Assembly (NCBI RefSeq): GCF_037991315.1 | Contig: NZ_CP150300.1 | Coordinates: 1,302,001 to 1,366,000, forward strand | Reading direction: 5' to 3' | Length of the DNA stretch: 64,000 nt | Source of the DNA: Paenibacillus sp. FSL H8-0079 | GTDB taxonomy: Bacteria; Bacillota; Bacilli; Paenibacillales; Paenibacillaceae | Shown here: piece after piece, positions 1-8,552 of the stretch | Layout: every line of letters begins with the position of its first letter | Position numbering within the stretch: the first letter of the stretch is position 1 | Translations under genes and position numbers: made by a program | The notes under the pieces: generated by a model | Seen by the model: the letters and a program-made list of their open reading frames with translations, nothing else | Told to the model about the DNA's origin: nothing | Databases searched by the model: none

Positions 1-1108
1 GGGGAGAATTCATGTTACGGATGTAGAGGGGCGACAGGTTGCTAGTCTTGCAAGAGATACCAGAACTAAGGGTTCCGTAACCGAACGATTGATATTCCAG
101 TTGCATGATGAAATTCCGGATCAGGTGATCGTGCGGGGGGAACTGCGTAATTTAAATATGGGCAGTTATTATGATTATGAGAAGAGATCCTACGAAGATA
201 GAGATGTTACGGTGGATTGGAGCTTCCAATTTAAGATCGATATGACCCAAGCCAAGTCACTGGCTGTTGAAAATTCTATGGATAACACCTATACGACGCC
301 AGAAGGACTGAAGCTCGATATGACACAGCTTGTACGCACGCCAAACGGAACCCGGCTTGACCTGAATGTGAGTCTGGATGATGAACTTCGTGCCAAAGTA
401 GATGAGGATTGGGCAAATGATATGGACATTATGTATCATATCGAAATCCCTGAAACAAATGAGTATCGAATATTCAATGGGAACAGACCGGATACACGTG
501 AAGCCAAGTTCCGTCTTCGAGATTTGAGCGAACTGAACCAGAACGGTGGTCAGTTGAAGTTGTCTGAGACATGGGACCCTACTTTGGTAACGGTAGATGC
601 GAAGAACATTCGCTTTGTTCTGGATGGATATACCATTCCAGTCAGGGAAGAGAAATCCGTGGGAGTGGACCTAGATAAGATGCGTAAGGATGCTGAGTTC
701 TACACCTACGTACTACGATTTGAACAGTTTGGAGATGAAGTTTTATTTTCCAAATACAATTATTGGCCAGTGCAGCAATCATTAAAGCTACCTGAAAGAA
801 ACTATGAAGGAACCTCTTCTCTTGTTTTGGAGGGAGTAGGGACTTTCCAAAATGATATTAATGGAGATCAATGGGTGGCTATAGATCATGAAGGAAAGGA
901 GTATCCCGTTGAAGTGATGGGAACTACGAATCAGCCAAATAAAAACGAAGAATACATCGTAAGTGATCTCAGGTTGATTATCCATGGTTATAAAAAAGAA
1001 AATGGAACGAAATTCACTTTGAAACGAACTGCAGTTAACCGTGAGTATCGTGATGTGAATTGGGAAGTGAATCTTCCGTCGTACGATAGCCTGCCTTGGC
1101 TAAAATAA
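1..1108 (+). CDS. C-terminal part of a DUF4179/DUF5643-like protein (5' end outside window)
   Basis: The reading frame is open from base 2 with no stop, so the true start lies upstream of the window. A TTG at 89 is the first possible start inside but has no ribosome binding site. The visible part (about 368 residues) is hydrophilic and beta-rich with many acidic residues, has no membrane segment, and ends SYDSLPWLK. The pattern of repeated beta domains resembles the extracytoplasmic part of DUF4179/DUF5643 proteins, which in Bacillales often sit after an ECF sigma factor as membrane-anchored anti-sigma-like partners. That family assignment is from general resemblance only; the N-terminal transmembrane part that would settle it is missing. 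A terminator follows at 1213-1256. Confidence 0.7.
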   Translation, partial: GRIHVTDVEGRQVASLARDTRTKGSVTERLIFQLHDEIPDQVIVRGELRNLNMGSYYDYEKRSYEDRDVTVDWSFQFKIDMTQAKSLAVENSMDNTYTTPEGLKLDMTQLVRTPNGTRLDLNVSLDDELRAKVDEDWANDMDIMYHIEIPETNEYRIFNGNRPDTREAKFRLRDLSELNQNGGQLKLSETWDPTLVTVDAKNIRFVLDGYTIPVREEKSVGVDLDKMRKDAEFYTYVLRFEQFGDEVLFSKYNYWPVQQSLKLPERNYEGTSSLVLEGVGTFQNDINGDQWVAIDHEGKEYPVEVMGTTNQPNKNEEYIVSDLRLIIHGYKKENGTKFTLKRTAVNREYRDVNWEVNLPSYDSLPWLK

Positions 1109-1212
1109 TTCTCAGACATGAAGTAAATGAAGCTTCGAATGGATGATATAAGGATAGATGGATTAACAGATTTAAGTGTGGATGTATAGATATATAAGGT
1201 ATAAGCCTAATA

Positions 1213-1256
1213 CACGAAAGAGACCCTGCATATTGGTATGCGGGGCCTCTTTCGTA
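1213..1256. terminator. Hairpin terminator between convergent genes
   Basis: ACGAAAGAG and CTCTTTCGT arms enclose inner pairing CCCTGCAT/ATGCGGGG around a short loop. It lies between the end of the DUF4179-like gene and the convergent lacI-type gene. The T-run is short on both strands, so strength is uncertain. Confidence 0.55.
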
Positions 1257-1324
1257 TGCCCCAGATTTACGGGAAATACATGTACCTAACGAATTCATCT
1301 TCGAAAAAGAGTACCCTTTCCGAG

Positions 1325-2386
1325 TTACGCCGATTCCCTTGGAATCAACGTAGTCGATAACATAACCGTCTCTTTCGGTGTTCCCGGTCGTTCGATCCGG
1401 CGTTGTAACGCCTCGACGGCGCGCTGTCCAAGCTCCTCTTTGCACAGATTAACCGTGGTCAGGGGCGGGGAGGACGTAACCGCAGAGTGTACATTGTCGA
1501 TACCGATCACAAGGCAATCTTTAGGCGTGGAGATGCCTATCTCCTGTAGTTTGTGCATCCATTGCAAGGCAATATCATCATTAACACCGATCCAGGCGTC
1601 AGGACGTTCGTCATCTGGCATGTTTTGAATTTTGGTGGCCAATTGGTTAACCCATTCGCCGTTCTCATACGGAATGTTCCATTCTCTAAAGCTGGTCGTA
1701 TGACTGGTGTCCACATGGAAATGGTTCAAAGCCAACTCAATCCCGATTTTCCGCTGGGCAAAGCTCGCAGCACGACCGTCATCTGTGATGAGGCCGATCC
1801 GCTTGCACTGCATCGACATTAAATACCTTGCAACGGTGATACCTGCTTCCAGATTATCATGGCTGATCGTATCACAATTCAGCAATGGTTCCTGATGATC
1901 TACGAGAATTATAGGCCGACCCGTCTGAGAGAGCCGTTGCAGAACTGTATGAGGAAAAGCCCCCATGACAATAATCCCGGCACAACGTTCCCAGTCCAAG
2001 TGAGGAGCAATGGCTTTTTCGGGAGAGGTGTTCTCATCCGTCACTCCGAGTGAGGGAGATACAATAGCATGATGCCAGCCACGCTCATTACATGCGGAGA
2101 TCATACCTGACAGAACACGTTGCCAGTAGTGAGGTTCACCGCGGTTGAGCTGATTCATGCATATGAGAGCAAACGGTGGGTCGGACGGATCTGCATGGTT
2201 AGCAGCAGTAGGACTATTGGTAGCACCTGGAGTACTTTGGCGATACCCCAGAGCCCGAGCGAGTTCCAGTACCCGTGCTCGTGTTGCTTCACTAACACCC
2301 GTCTTGCCGCTGAGTGCGCGGGAGACGGCATATTTGGATAATCCGAGCTGGTCAGCCAGCGTCTGAATGGATACTTTACGTGACAT
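1325..2386 (-). CDS. LacI family transcriptional regulator
   Basis: Sugar-responsive DNA-binding repressor or activator of the LacI/GalR family (353 aa). The N-terminus carries the LacI helix-turn-helix and hinge: VSIQTLADQLGLSKYAVSRA at residues 5-24, then a helix ending ARALGYR. The rest is a periplasmic-binding-protein-like ligand domain with the usual ILVDHQEP and VIGIDN segments, and normal family length. The start at 2386 is chosen because GAAGGAG lies 7-8 bases before this ATG; an upstream in-frame ATG at 2440 would add 18 residues before the HTH without a ribosome binding site. It is divergent from the GH125 mannosidase, so control of that gene is a reasonable inference; the inducer cannot be read from the sequence. 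Confidence 0.93.
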   Translation of the reverse strand: MSRKVSIQTLADQLGLSKYAVSRALSGKTGVSEATRARVLELARALGYRQSTPGATNSPTAANHADPSDPPFALICMNQLNRGEPHYWQRVLSGMISACNERGWHHAIVSPSLGVTDENTSPEKAIAPHLDWERCAGIIVMGAFPHTVLQRLSQTGRPIILVDHQEPLLNCDTISHDNLEAGITVARYLMSMQCKRIGLITDDGRAASFAQRKIGIELALNHFHVDTSHTTSFREWNIPYENGEWVNQLATKIQNMPDDERPDAWIGVNDDIALQWMHKLQEIGISTPKDCLVIGIDNVHSAVTSSPPLTTVNLCKEELGQRAVEALQRRIERPGTPKETVMLSTTLIPRESA

Positions 2387-2640
2387 ATCATTACTCCTTC
2401 GTATGTGAGCAGTTTGCATAAATCCAATGAGCCAATCCATTAAATGAATGCAATTTGCAGATGTAAATAGTGAATTGAATTTTCAATGAGATGACCTTTA
2501 TGAATTGACGATCATCTTCTGACACAGTACACTTACAAATAATAATGTTATTATAATTTATCATAACAAAAATAACAATATAAATTGGAGTGCTAGATCC
2601 AATCTACATATGTTCAACTAAACATTTACACGATAACGGA

Positions 2641-2786
2641 GAGGGCAGAAATAATCTGAAGAAGCGAAGTGTTCGCCTTTATCACCGGATTTCCCCTTTT
2701 CAAATGGGAATCAAGAAATCTGGGGATAACAGCGATCGGAAGGTTATTCTGCAATCGGAGTGCTGGTGTAAAAATTTATTAGCTGA
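2641..2786 (+). repeat. Dispersed hairpin repeat, copy A (in 433-base gap upstream of GH125)
   Basis: A 39-base core at 2655-2693 matches copy B (minus strand 4252-4290) at 37 of 39 positions. Past the core is a stem-loop (CCGGATTTC pairing with GAAATCTGG, inner CCC/GGG) and a shared GGGGATAACAGCGATC segment. The 3' part (ATCGGAAGGTTATTCTG) recurs in copy C near 20019. The loop pairs differ between copies but still pair, suggesting selection for structure or recent spread. The rest of the 2387-2819 gap is AT-rich and should hold the lacI and GH125 promoters; I could not fix them. Confidence 0.8.
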
Positions 2787-2819
2787 ACTTAAATAACCAA
2801 TTCAAAGGAGACGACATCC

Positions 2820-4139
2820 ATGGAACAGTTCAGATTACCGAAAATCCCTATGCCACATTTGGAATTGCCACAAGCTGTGCAGGATATTCTGACTGAGGCG
2901 GACGAGCGTTTGCAACATCGACCGAGATTGCTGGCGCAGTTTCGAAATTGTTTTCCGAATACACTGGAAACGACCACGAAGCTATTAGAGGATGGAACAA
3001 CCTTTGTAATTACAGGGGATATTCCCGCGATGTGGTTAAGAGATTCGGTAGAGCAGGTCATGCATTATGTTCCGCTTGCGAAGGATGACGAGAATTTACA
3101 GCGTATCATCGGAGGACTGATCAAAAGGCATACATTCTATGCTGATAAGGATATCTATGCTAATGCATTCAATGAGACGGCGAATGGATGGCATTGGGAT
3201 GCCAATGATGAGACGGAGATGTCACCTTGGGTTTGGGAACGGAAGTTTGAGCTGGATTCTCTTTGTTTCTCCATGAAGCTGGCTTATACATATTGGCGGG
3301 AGACGGAACTCACGGATATATTTGATGAACGTTTCAAAAAAGTGATGGAGAGTATCGTTCAACTATGGGAGACAGAACAGCAACACGCAGAGCAATCACC
3401 TTACCGGTTCATGCGTCGCAATTGTCCAGCCCATGATACCCTTCGTAATGAAGGATTGGGAATGCCCGTGAATTATACGGGCATGATCTGGTCTGGATTT
3501 CGTCCAAGCGATGATGCCTGTGATTTTCATTATAATATTCCGGCGAACATGTTCGCTGCGGTAACCTTGCGGCAGATGGGGGAGGTCGCGAAGTGGGTGT
3601 TCCGCGATGAACAACTGGTAAGCCGGATGGCTCGTTTAGAAGAAGAAATACGACACGGTATCTCCCTGTACGGTACTTATCGTCATCCAGAGTATGGGCA
3701 AATTTATGCTTATGAGACGGACGGTTACGGTAACTATTGTCTGATGGATGATGCAGGCACACCTGGGCTGATGTCCATTCCGTATATGGAGTATGCTTCG
3801 ATTGAAGACATGGTGTATCAGAACACACGTCGATTCATCTTGAGCAAAGAAAATCCGTTCTACTATGAGGGGAAGGTAGCGAAAGGCATTGGTAGCCCGC
3901 ACACCCCTCCGGGATACATCTGGCACATGGCGCTATCCATGCAGGGGCTCACCGCAGACAATGACGAAGAGATGCTGGCGATGATTGAATTGCTGGAAAA
4001 CACGGATGCGGGTACCGGATATATGCATGAGGGTTTCCACGCCGATGATCCCAACACATTCACCAGACCGTGGTTTGCCTGGTCCAATAGTCTGTTCTCG
4101 CAACTGGTGTATAAGGCAATGAAGAAAGGAATTCTATAA
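2820..4139 (+). CDS. GH125 metal-independent exo-alpha-mannosidase
   Basis: Glycoside hydrolase of family 125, a family of inverting exo-alpha-1,6-mannosidases that trim mannose from mannan or N-glycan fragments (439 aa, usual family length). The family signature GDIPAMWLRDS is at residues 66-76; later conserved stretches include NETANGWHWDAND, GMIWSGFRPSDDA (acid-rich, expected to hold the general acid) and the C-terminal MHEGFHADDP and WFAWSNSLFSQL. No signal peptide, so it probably acts on imported oligosaccharides in the cytoplasm. AAAGGAG lies 9 bases before the ATG. It is divergent from a LacI regulator and sits between two inverted copies of a hairpin repeat, with no obvious operon partner. 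Confidence 0.93.
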   Translation: MEQFRLPKIPMPHLELPQAVQDILTEADERLQHRPRLLAQFRNCFPNTLETTTKLLEDGTTFVITGDIPAMWLRDSVEQVMHYVPLAKDDENLQRIIGGLIKRHTFYADKDIYANAFNETANGWHWDANDETEMSPWVWERKFELDSLCFSMKLAYTYWRETELTDIFDERFKKVMESIVQLWETEQQHAEQSPYRFMRRNCPAHDTLRNEGLGMPVNYTGMIWSGFRPSDDACDFHYNIPANMFAAVTLRQMGEVAKWVFRDEQLVSRMARLEEEIRHGISLYGTYRHPEYGQIYAYETDGYGNYCLMDDAGTPGLMSIPYMEYASIEDMVYQNTRRFILSKENPFYYEGKVAKGIGSPHTPPGYIWHMALSMQGLTADNDEEMLAMIELLENTDAGTGYMHEGFHADDPNTFTRPWFAWSNSLFSQLVYKAMKKGIL

Positions 4140-4184
4140 AATGATGAAAGTTCAAAAAGATGCTCACTGCTCGCGAAGCAGCCG

Positions 4185-4335
4185 TTCCGGTTACGAATCG
4201 TTCTTTTGATCGCTGTTATCCCCGGATTTCCTGATCGACTTTTGTAAAGTCGAAATCCGGTGATAAAGGCGAACGCTTTGCTTCTTCAGAATCGATTTCG
4301 TTCCCTGCACTGCTTTTACTATCGAGCGCGACTGT
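4185..4335 (-). repeat. Dispersed hairpin repeat, copy B (inverted relative to copy A)
   Basis: On the minus strand this copy repeats copy A: core at 4252-4290 (37 of 39 identical), then the stem-loop CCGGATTT...AAATCCGG with inner CGACTTT/AAAGTCG pairing, then GGGGATAACAGCGATC. The inner pairs differ in sequence from copy A yet remain complementary. Copies A and B bracket the GH125 gene in inverted orientation. It fills most of the 4140-4446 gap, together with the terminator at 4373-4419. Confidence 0.8.
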
Positions 4336-4372
4336 TTTTGAACGATATCATTTTTAAAATAGGAGAGTAGGT

Positions 4373-4419
4373 AAAAAAAACAAGAAAGCCCAAACTGCTG
4401 AACATTGCAGTTGGGCTTT
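4373..4419 (-). terminator. Rho-independent terminator of the oxidoreductase gene
   Basis: AAAGCCCAA(A)CTGC and GCAGTTGGGCTTT form a strong stem; on the minus strand it is followed by TTTTTTTT (plus 4373-4380). It closes the minus-strand sugar operon. Confidence 0.85.
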
Positions 4420-4446
4420 GTTTAATTGAAAAACACAGGCGCTTTG

Positions 4447-5502
4447 CTATGTGTTTTTCAGCAGATCGGCGATGAACACTTTCTGGCCTATGCGGGCGCT
4501 TTCCAGGGAAGCGAGGACCATAGCCATGCTAAACTGGTTATCGCTGCAATCGGTTTCTGGCAGTCGTCCGGATTCCAGTGCAGCGAACATGTCTTCGAGA
4601 CAGCCGTGATGACCTGTTTTGTCCATGACAGGCAGTTCCGCTTCAATCCGCTCACTTGGCTGGAAAAAGGATGGTTTGCCGTCAGCATCCAGGCTTTGCG
4701 CAGTAACTACTTCAGCATAGATGTCATCGTGACCATCCCAGATGGCGGTTCCTTTTTCACCCGTTACGCGCCAGCTTGCTTCCCATGATGTGGGTACACC
4801 CTCTGCGCACCAGGACCCGCGATAGTTGAACACGGACCCGTCAGACATCTCAAATATACATAACGCCATCGCATTGCCCTGATACCAGGAACCTGGAGGG
4901 TTGAACTCATGGCAATATACCGATACCGGGTTGGCTCCGAGAATATACCGTGCCTGATCAAACGTATGTATCGCCATATCGAGCAGCAGTGGACTATCCA
5001 TCAGATCCCGGAAACCGCCAAAGTGTGGCCCGAGGAAAAAGTCGGCCCCTGCGTAACCTACCTGCCCTATAGCTCCGCCGGAAATGAGGTGCTGGTAGGC
5101 GCGGATCCGCGGATCGAAACGGCGATTCTGCATGACGGCTTGAATGTGTCCTGTGCTGCGAGCAGTTTGCACAATATCTGTGCAATCGGAGAAGGATTCC
5201 GCCAGTGGTTTTTCGCCAAATACATGACATCCTTCCTTCAGCGCTGTCATGGCAATGCCGTAATGGCTCGCCGGGATGGTGACATCGAATACGATATTCG
5301 CACCAGTCGCTTGAATGGCCTCACGGATATCGGTGAACGTGGGGCAGGTGAGGCCATGTCTTGTAGCAAAAGCAAGGGCTGTCTGTTCATATAGATCGAC
5401 CAGCCCGACGATTTCTGTATCCGGTCTTTGCAAGGCATAGTCCGCCCACGTGTTTGCCATAGCACCGCAGCCAGCAATAATTACCCGATAAGGATGAGTC
5501 AT
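4447..5502 (-). CDS. Gfo/Idh/MocA family oxidoreductase
   Basis: NAD(P)-dependent dehydrogenase of the glucose-fructose oxidoreductase / inositol dehydrogenase family (351 aa). Rossmann nucleotide site IIAGCGAMA at residues 8-16 and the diagnostic EKP motif at 97-99; the C-terminal half is the usual alpha/beta substrate domain, with MDSPLLLDMAIHTFDQARY holding the expected conserved Asp and His. AAAGGAG precedes the ATG. It lies 129 bases downstream of a xylose-isomerase-like TIM-barrel gene on the same strand, a pairing typical of inositol or rare-sugar catabolism. Substrate cannot be told from sequence. Confidence 0.92.
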   Translation of the reverse strand: MTHPYRVIIAGCGAMANTWADYALQRPDTEIVGLVDLYEQTALAFATRHGLTCPTFTDIREAIQATGANIVFDVTIPASHYGIAMTALKEGCHVFGEKPLAESFSDCTDIVQTARSTGHIQAVMQNRRFDPRIRAYQHLISGGAIGQVGYAGADFFLGPHFGGFRDLMDSPLLLDMAIHTFDQARYILGANPVSVYCHEFNPPGSWYQGNAMALCIFEMSDGSVFNYRGSWCAEGVPTSWEASWRVTGEKGTAIWDGHDDIYAEVVTAQSLDADGKPSFFQPSERIEAELPVMDKTGHHGCLEDMFAALESGRLPETDCSDNQFSMAMVLASLESARIGQKVFIADLLKNT

Positions 5503-5584
5503 GTTCTCATCTCCTTTGCATGGATTGTGTTATACAGCTCGCATTGTTTTCGAGAAATGAGGAATAGATAAATAAGGGTGTTAT

Positions 5585-5627
5585 CCAACCTCAGGCCAGT
5601 AGTAAGTTAAGTTTAAGTTGAGGTTGG
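5585..5627. other. Inverted repeat between the two sugar genes
   Basis: Perfect 9-base arms CCAACCTCA / TGAGGTTGG with a 25-base loop. It could be an attenuator or partial terminator that lowers expression of the downstream oxidoreductase; there is no T-run on the minus strand. Confidence 0.4.
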
Positions 5628-5631
5628 TTTC

Positions 5632-6519
5632 CTATACCGGATTTGGCACAAAATCGCCGCCGCGGCATTGTTTCAAATATCGCAATGCATGTACCTGTCC
5701 GGTCATTTCGAGTTCGTCTTTGTAGACGGGATCATGCCAGCCTTCGATATCAATCGTGCCTTGATAACCGTTCTGACGCAGGATGGTAATGATGTCTGCC
5801 CAGTTGCTATCCCCGAAGCCCGGGGTGCGGTGCCAGACAAATTCACGTGGGCCATGCACACCATATTCCTTGACGATATCCCAGGCAATCGTGGCATCTT
5901 TGCCATGTACGTGGAATACTTTGTGAGCCCATTTGCGCAGTTGTGGAATAGGATCGATCAGGCTGGACATTTGATGGCAAGGCTCCCATTCCAGTCCGAC
6001 ATTGCCATCTGGAACAGCGTCGAACATCATCTCCCAGGCCGTCGGGTTATGGGCAATGTTCCAGTCGCCCGTCTGCCAGGTTCCACCCATATCACAGTTT
6101 TCAAAAGCAATGCGTACACCCCGGTCTGCTGCCCGGCGTGCCAATTCACCAAATACTTCCTTGAACCGGGGGATAGACTCGTTAATGGGTTGATCGGTCA
6201 GACGTCCGGTGAATCCAGAGACGATATCTGCACCGAAGAGCTGTGCATTATCGATAACCCGCTCCCAGCTTGCCAGTGTATCGGCGTTGTCTCCGGCTCC
6301 TGTGAGCGGATTACCAAATACACTCACCGCGGAAATGACAATACCTTGTTCGTCCACGATTTCACGGACACGTTTGGCTGTCTCTGCCAAGTCCAGGTCG
6401 CCAGTTGTTTGCCAGAAGGTCAGGTTAAATGATTCAAAGCCGTGTTGCATGATCTGCGGAATAACACGGACGGCGTCTTGCCCGCCTACAAGGGTACCGA
6501 TGCGTAATGATTTATCCAT
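5632..6519 (-). CDS. Sugar phosphate isomerase/epimerase (AP endonuclease 2-like TIM barrel)
   Basis: Xylose-isomerase-like TIM-barrel protein (295 aa), the family that includes IolE, hydroxypyruvate isomerase and sugar epimerases. Probable metal-site stretches are present in order: FENCDMGGTW, GLEWEPCHQ, KVFHVHGKDA and GTIDIEGWHDP, giving the Glu, Asp/His, His and Glu ligands of the family. Start ATG is preceded by TTGGAGTG. First gene of a two-gene minus-strand unit with the Gfo/Idh/MocA oxidoreductase, and divergent from an AraC regulator. Together these look like a small catabolic module for a cyclitol or uncommon sugar; the substrate is unknown. Confidence 0.88.
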   Translation of the reverse strand: MDKSLRIGTLVGGQDAVRVIPQIMQHGFESFNLTFWQTTGDLDLAETAKRVREIVDEQGIVISAVSVFGNPLTGAGDNADTLASWERVIDNAQLFGADIVSGFTGRLTDQPINESIPRFKEVFGELARRAADRGVRIAFENCDMGGTWQTGDWNIAHNPTAWEMMFDAVPDGNVGLEWEPCHQMSSLIDPIPQLRKWAHKVFHVHGKDATIAWDIVKEYGVHGPREFVWHRTPGFGDSNWADIITILRQNGYQGTIDIEGWHDPVYKDELEMTGQVHALRYLKQCRGGDFVPNPV

Positions 6520-6596
6520 GGTTGTATTTCACTCCAATATTGGCTTATAGTACTTCGTGACACACTCATTATAGCCGTGCATTAACAGGATGGCTC

Positions 6597-6612
6597 TACA
6601 CAATCTTGTGTA
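6597..6612. promoter_or_regulatory. 16-bp palindrome in the divergent araC-type/isomerase intergenic region
   Basis: TACACAATCTTGTGTA: 7-base perfect arms with a 2-base centre, 37 bases before the AraC-type start and 78 bases before the isomerase start. Position and symmetry suit an operator; AraC proteins more often use direct repeats, so the binding protein is uncertain. Confidence 0.45.
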
Positions 6613-6648
6613 ATATTAGTCGGATCTTGTTCAGAGGGGGGAGAAGTC

Positions 6649-7545
6649 GTGCTAGATCTGAAAGCGCTTCACGAAAACACCCGAATTGATCATAAATCAC
6701 ACCCATTTCAGCTGTTCCGAAATCGGTGTCAGGATATGAAAAAGGAAGAATGTATTCTATATTTGCATTGGCATGAACATTATGAACTGATTGTCATGCG
6801 TAAAGGTAGTGCACTGTTTCATATCGATAGCAAACCTTATGTGGTGCAAGCTGGTGAGGTCATCATCATTCCGGGAGGTACGTTGCATGTCGGGTATGCT
6901 CTGGATGATGGGGATGTGGATTATGATTCCGTTGTGGTTAACCGTGCATTGTTTCATGATTTCACTCATGATCCCGTACATGAGCAATATGTCGCGCCGT
7001 ATCTGGAAGGCAGGGTGAGGTTTCCGGTCAAACCGGCAGAGGAAAATGCAGCCTGCGCAAGCTATTATTCTTTGCTGAATGAGGCTGTGGAGGAAATGGC
7101 GTTACAGCCCCCGGCTTATCAGCTCGTGGTGAAGTCCAAACTGCATGCTTTGTTCACCCTGCTTGCGCGTACCTTTATGCCGCAGCAGCTACCGGATAAA
7201 TCGGTCGGATCGTATTTTCCAAACCGCGAACGTTTTAAACAGTTGATTGCACAGATTGAAGCGGACCCCACAGGTAAGATGTCTGTTACGGAAGCGGCAA
7301 GCCATGTGGGATTAAATGCGTATCACTTCTGCAAAATGTTCAAAAAGCTGACCGGACGTACCTTCGTGGAATACGTGAACGGGTGCAGGATGGGTGAGGC
7401 AGAACAACTATTGCAAAACAGTAGTCTGACCATTACAGAGATCGCCGCCAGAGTCGGCTGCGACAATGCCAACTATTTTACGAAGTTATACAAACAGTAC
7501 AAGGGCATGACCCCCTCGCAGGGGCGGGGGAGAAAAGAGGGTTGA
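6649..7545 (+). CDS. AraC family transcriptional regulator with cupin sensor domain
   Basis: 298 aa. N-terminal cupin-type ligand pocket (HWHEHYELIVMRKG, residues 44-57, followed by QAGEVIIIPGGTLH) and C-terminal AraC double HTH from about residue 200: SVTEAASHVGLNAYHFCKMF and ITEIAARVGCDNANYFTKLY, then YKGMTPSQ. The start is a GTG, set by GAGGGGGGAG about 8 bases upstream. Divergent from the isomerase/oxidoreductase pair, which it probably activates in response to their sugar substrate (inference from arrangement). Confidence 0.92.
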   Translation: MLDLKALHENTRIDHKSHPFQLFRNRCQDMKKEECILYLHWHEHYELIVMRKGSALFHIDSKPYVVQAGEVIIIPGGTLHVGYALDDGDVDYDSVVVNRALFHDFTHDPVHEQYVAPYLEGRVRFPVKPAEENAACASYYSLLNEAVEEMALQPPAYQLVVKSKLHALFTLLARTFMPQQLPDKSVGSYFPNRERFKQLIAQIEADPTGKMSVTEAASHVGLNAYHFCKMFKKLTGRTFVEYVNGCRMGEAEQLLQNSSLTITEIAARVGCDNANYFTKLYKQYKGMTPSQGRGRKEG

Positions 7546-7626
7546 GCGCGAGCAGTTTAGCAGTAGTCTCGAATAAAATGTCTATAACGAAGGTTGTGAC
7601 TCTAAGTAACTCGCAGTCGCAATTGT

Positions 7627-7675
7627 GAGCAAAAGCAAAAGCAAAAGCAAAAGCAAAAGTAGAAGTAGAAGTAGA
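7627..7675 (+). repeat. Hexanucleotide microsatellite
   Basis: About five tandem AAAAGC-type units followed by three AGAAGT/GTAGAA-type units, in the 268-base gap between the convergent AraC-type and kinase-like genes. Both blocks are polypurine on the plus strand. No reading frame with a ribosome binding site uses it. Confidence 0.85.
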
Positions 7676-7727
7676 GCACACAGCAGTGATTACCGTAACA
7701 ATACTCATACTCACATCTACGAAGAAT

Positions 7728-7768
7728 AACCCGGATAAAGGCCAATTCAAGGCGTTCATCCGGGTGGT
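7728..7768 (+). terminator. Hairpin terminator between convergent genes
   Basis: AACCCGGAT ... ATCCGGGTGGTTTT; 8-base GC-rich stem followed by a short T-rich stretch on the plus strand. Confidence 0.5.
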
Positions 7769-7813
7769 TTTGATTCAATAATAGTAAGACAATCATCTAT
7801 GTGTACAACGTGC

Positions 7814-8497
7814 TCATTTCATAAATCTGGAGAACAGACGATTGGCTTTCTTGGCGAGGTCGTCCATTTTGACGTTGGCATGATCGAACTGATTGTATCC
7901 CCATTTGATCGTTTGCAGCATGCGTGGAGATATGGGCGTTCCTTTGATCCGCGGATAGATGTTGTGATAGGCCCAGACCAGATGCTCCCAGCGATTGTCA
8001 TTGCCGTCCTGAATATACTCAGATACGTCGATCACTTTGCCCCGTCCATCCTGAAGAATTACATTTTTCAGATGAATGTCGCGAGGGTTCAGCCCCCGGC
8101 TGCGAACGGCTTCTCGCGCTGCGTCCACATCGAGCATCACCTGCTCGGGGACGGGGATTCCTTTTTCCAAACATTCCAGCAGGGTATCTCCGGGTTCAAA
8201 ACTAATCACTAGAACATTCCGGCCACTGCCGTAATAGGTAGGGAAGTATGGCAGGCCTTTGAGTTGCTCGTATACTTGCTTTTCATTTTCGAGTTTGTCC
8301 AAGGCATGATCCGAGTACATCTTGAAGGCATACTGCGGCAAGCCGTCATACGTAAATACAGCCGCATCCGTACCTGTGCCAATGCAATTCAATCCTTCTA
8401 CATCGCCGATGATGTTCACGAGCTCATTCCGGTCGCTTCCGATGACTTGGATCTGTTGTAATGCTTCTTCCGCCTGGAACCAATCCGGTCGATTCAT
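7814..8497 (-). CDS. Degenerate protein-kinase-like protein (YrzF-like)
   Basis: 227 aa, a reduced protein-kinase fold like the small Ser/Thr-kinase-like proteins of Bacillales. The glycine-rich loop is weak (IGTGTDAAVFTY); a lysine follows in YAFKMY; the catalytic loop appears as NPRDIHLKNVIL (in place of HRDLKPxN) and the DFG position as IDVSEY, so the Asp of DFG seems kept as D but the Phe-Gly is lost. No membrane segment or sensor domain. AAAGGAGG lies 8 bases before the ATG. Whether it still phosphorylates a protein, or a small molecule, cannot be told. Stands alone. Confidence 0.8.
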   Translation of the reverse strand: MNRPDWFQAEEALQQIQVIGSDRNELVNIIGDVEGLNCIGTGTDAAVFTYDGLPQYAFKMYSDHALDKLENEKQVYEQLKGLPYFPTYYGSGRNVLVISFEPGDTLLECLEKGIPVPEQVMLDVDAAREAVRSRGLNPRDIHLKNVILQDGRGKVIDVSEYIQDGNDNRWEHLVWAYHNIYPRIKGTPISPRMLQTIKWGYNQFDHANVKMDDLAKKANRLFSRFMK

Positions 8498-8552
8498 GGG
8501 TGGTGCCTCCTTTTAGGATATGCCTGTACAATTTTTAACTTATAAACATTTT

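Noticed and set aside
2590..2796. 68-codon open frame upstream of GH125
   Set aside because: Made up almost entirely of the dispersed hairpin repeat, no ribosome binding site.
5668..6432. 254-codon plus-strand open frame
   Set aside because: Antisense to the sugar isomerase/epimerase gene; no known motif.
6657..6673. CcpA cre-like TGAAAGCGCTTCA
   Set aside because: Falls inside codons 4-8 of the AraC-type gene and misses the last three conserved positions of the cre consensus.
7478..7759. Frames with Phe-Ala or Phe-Cys repeats
   Set aside because: Products of reading the hexamer microsatellite on the minus strand; no start signals.
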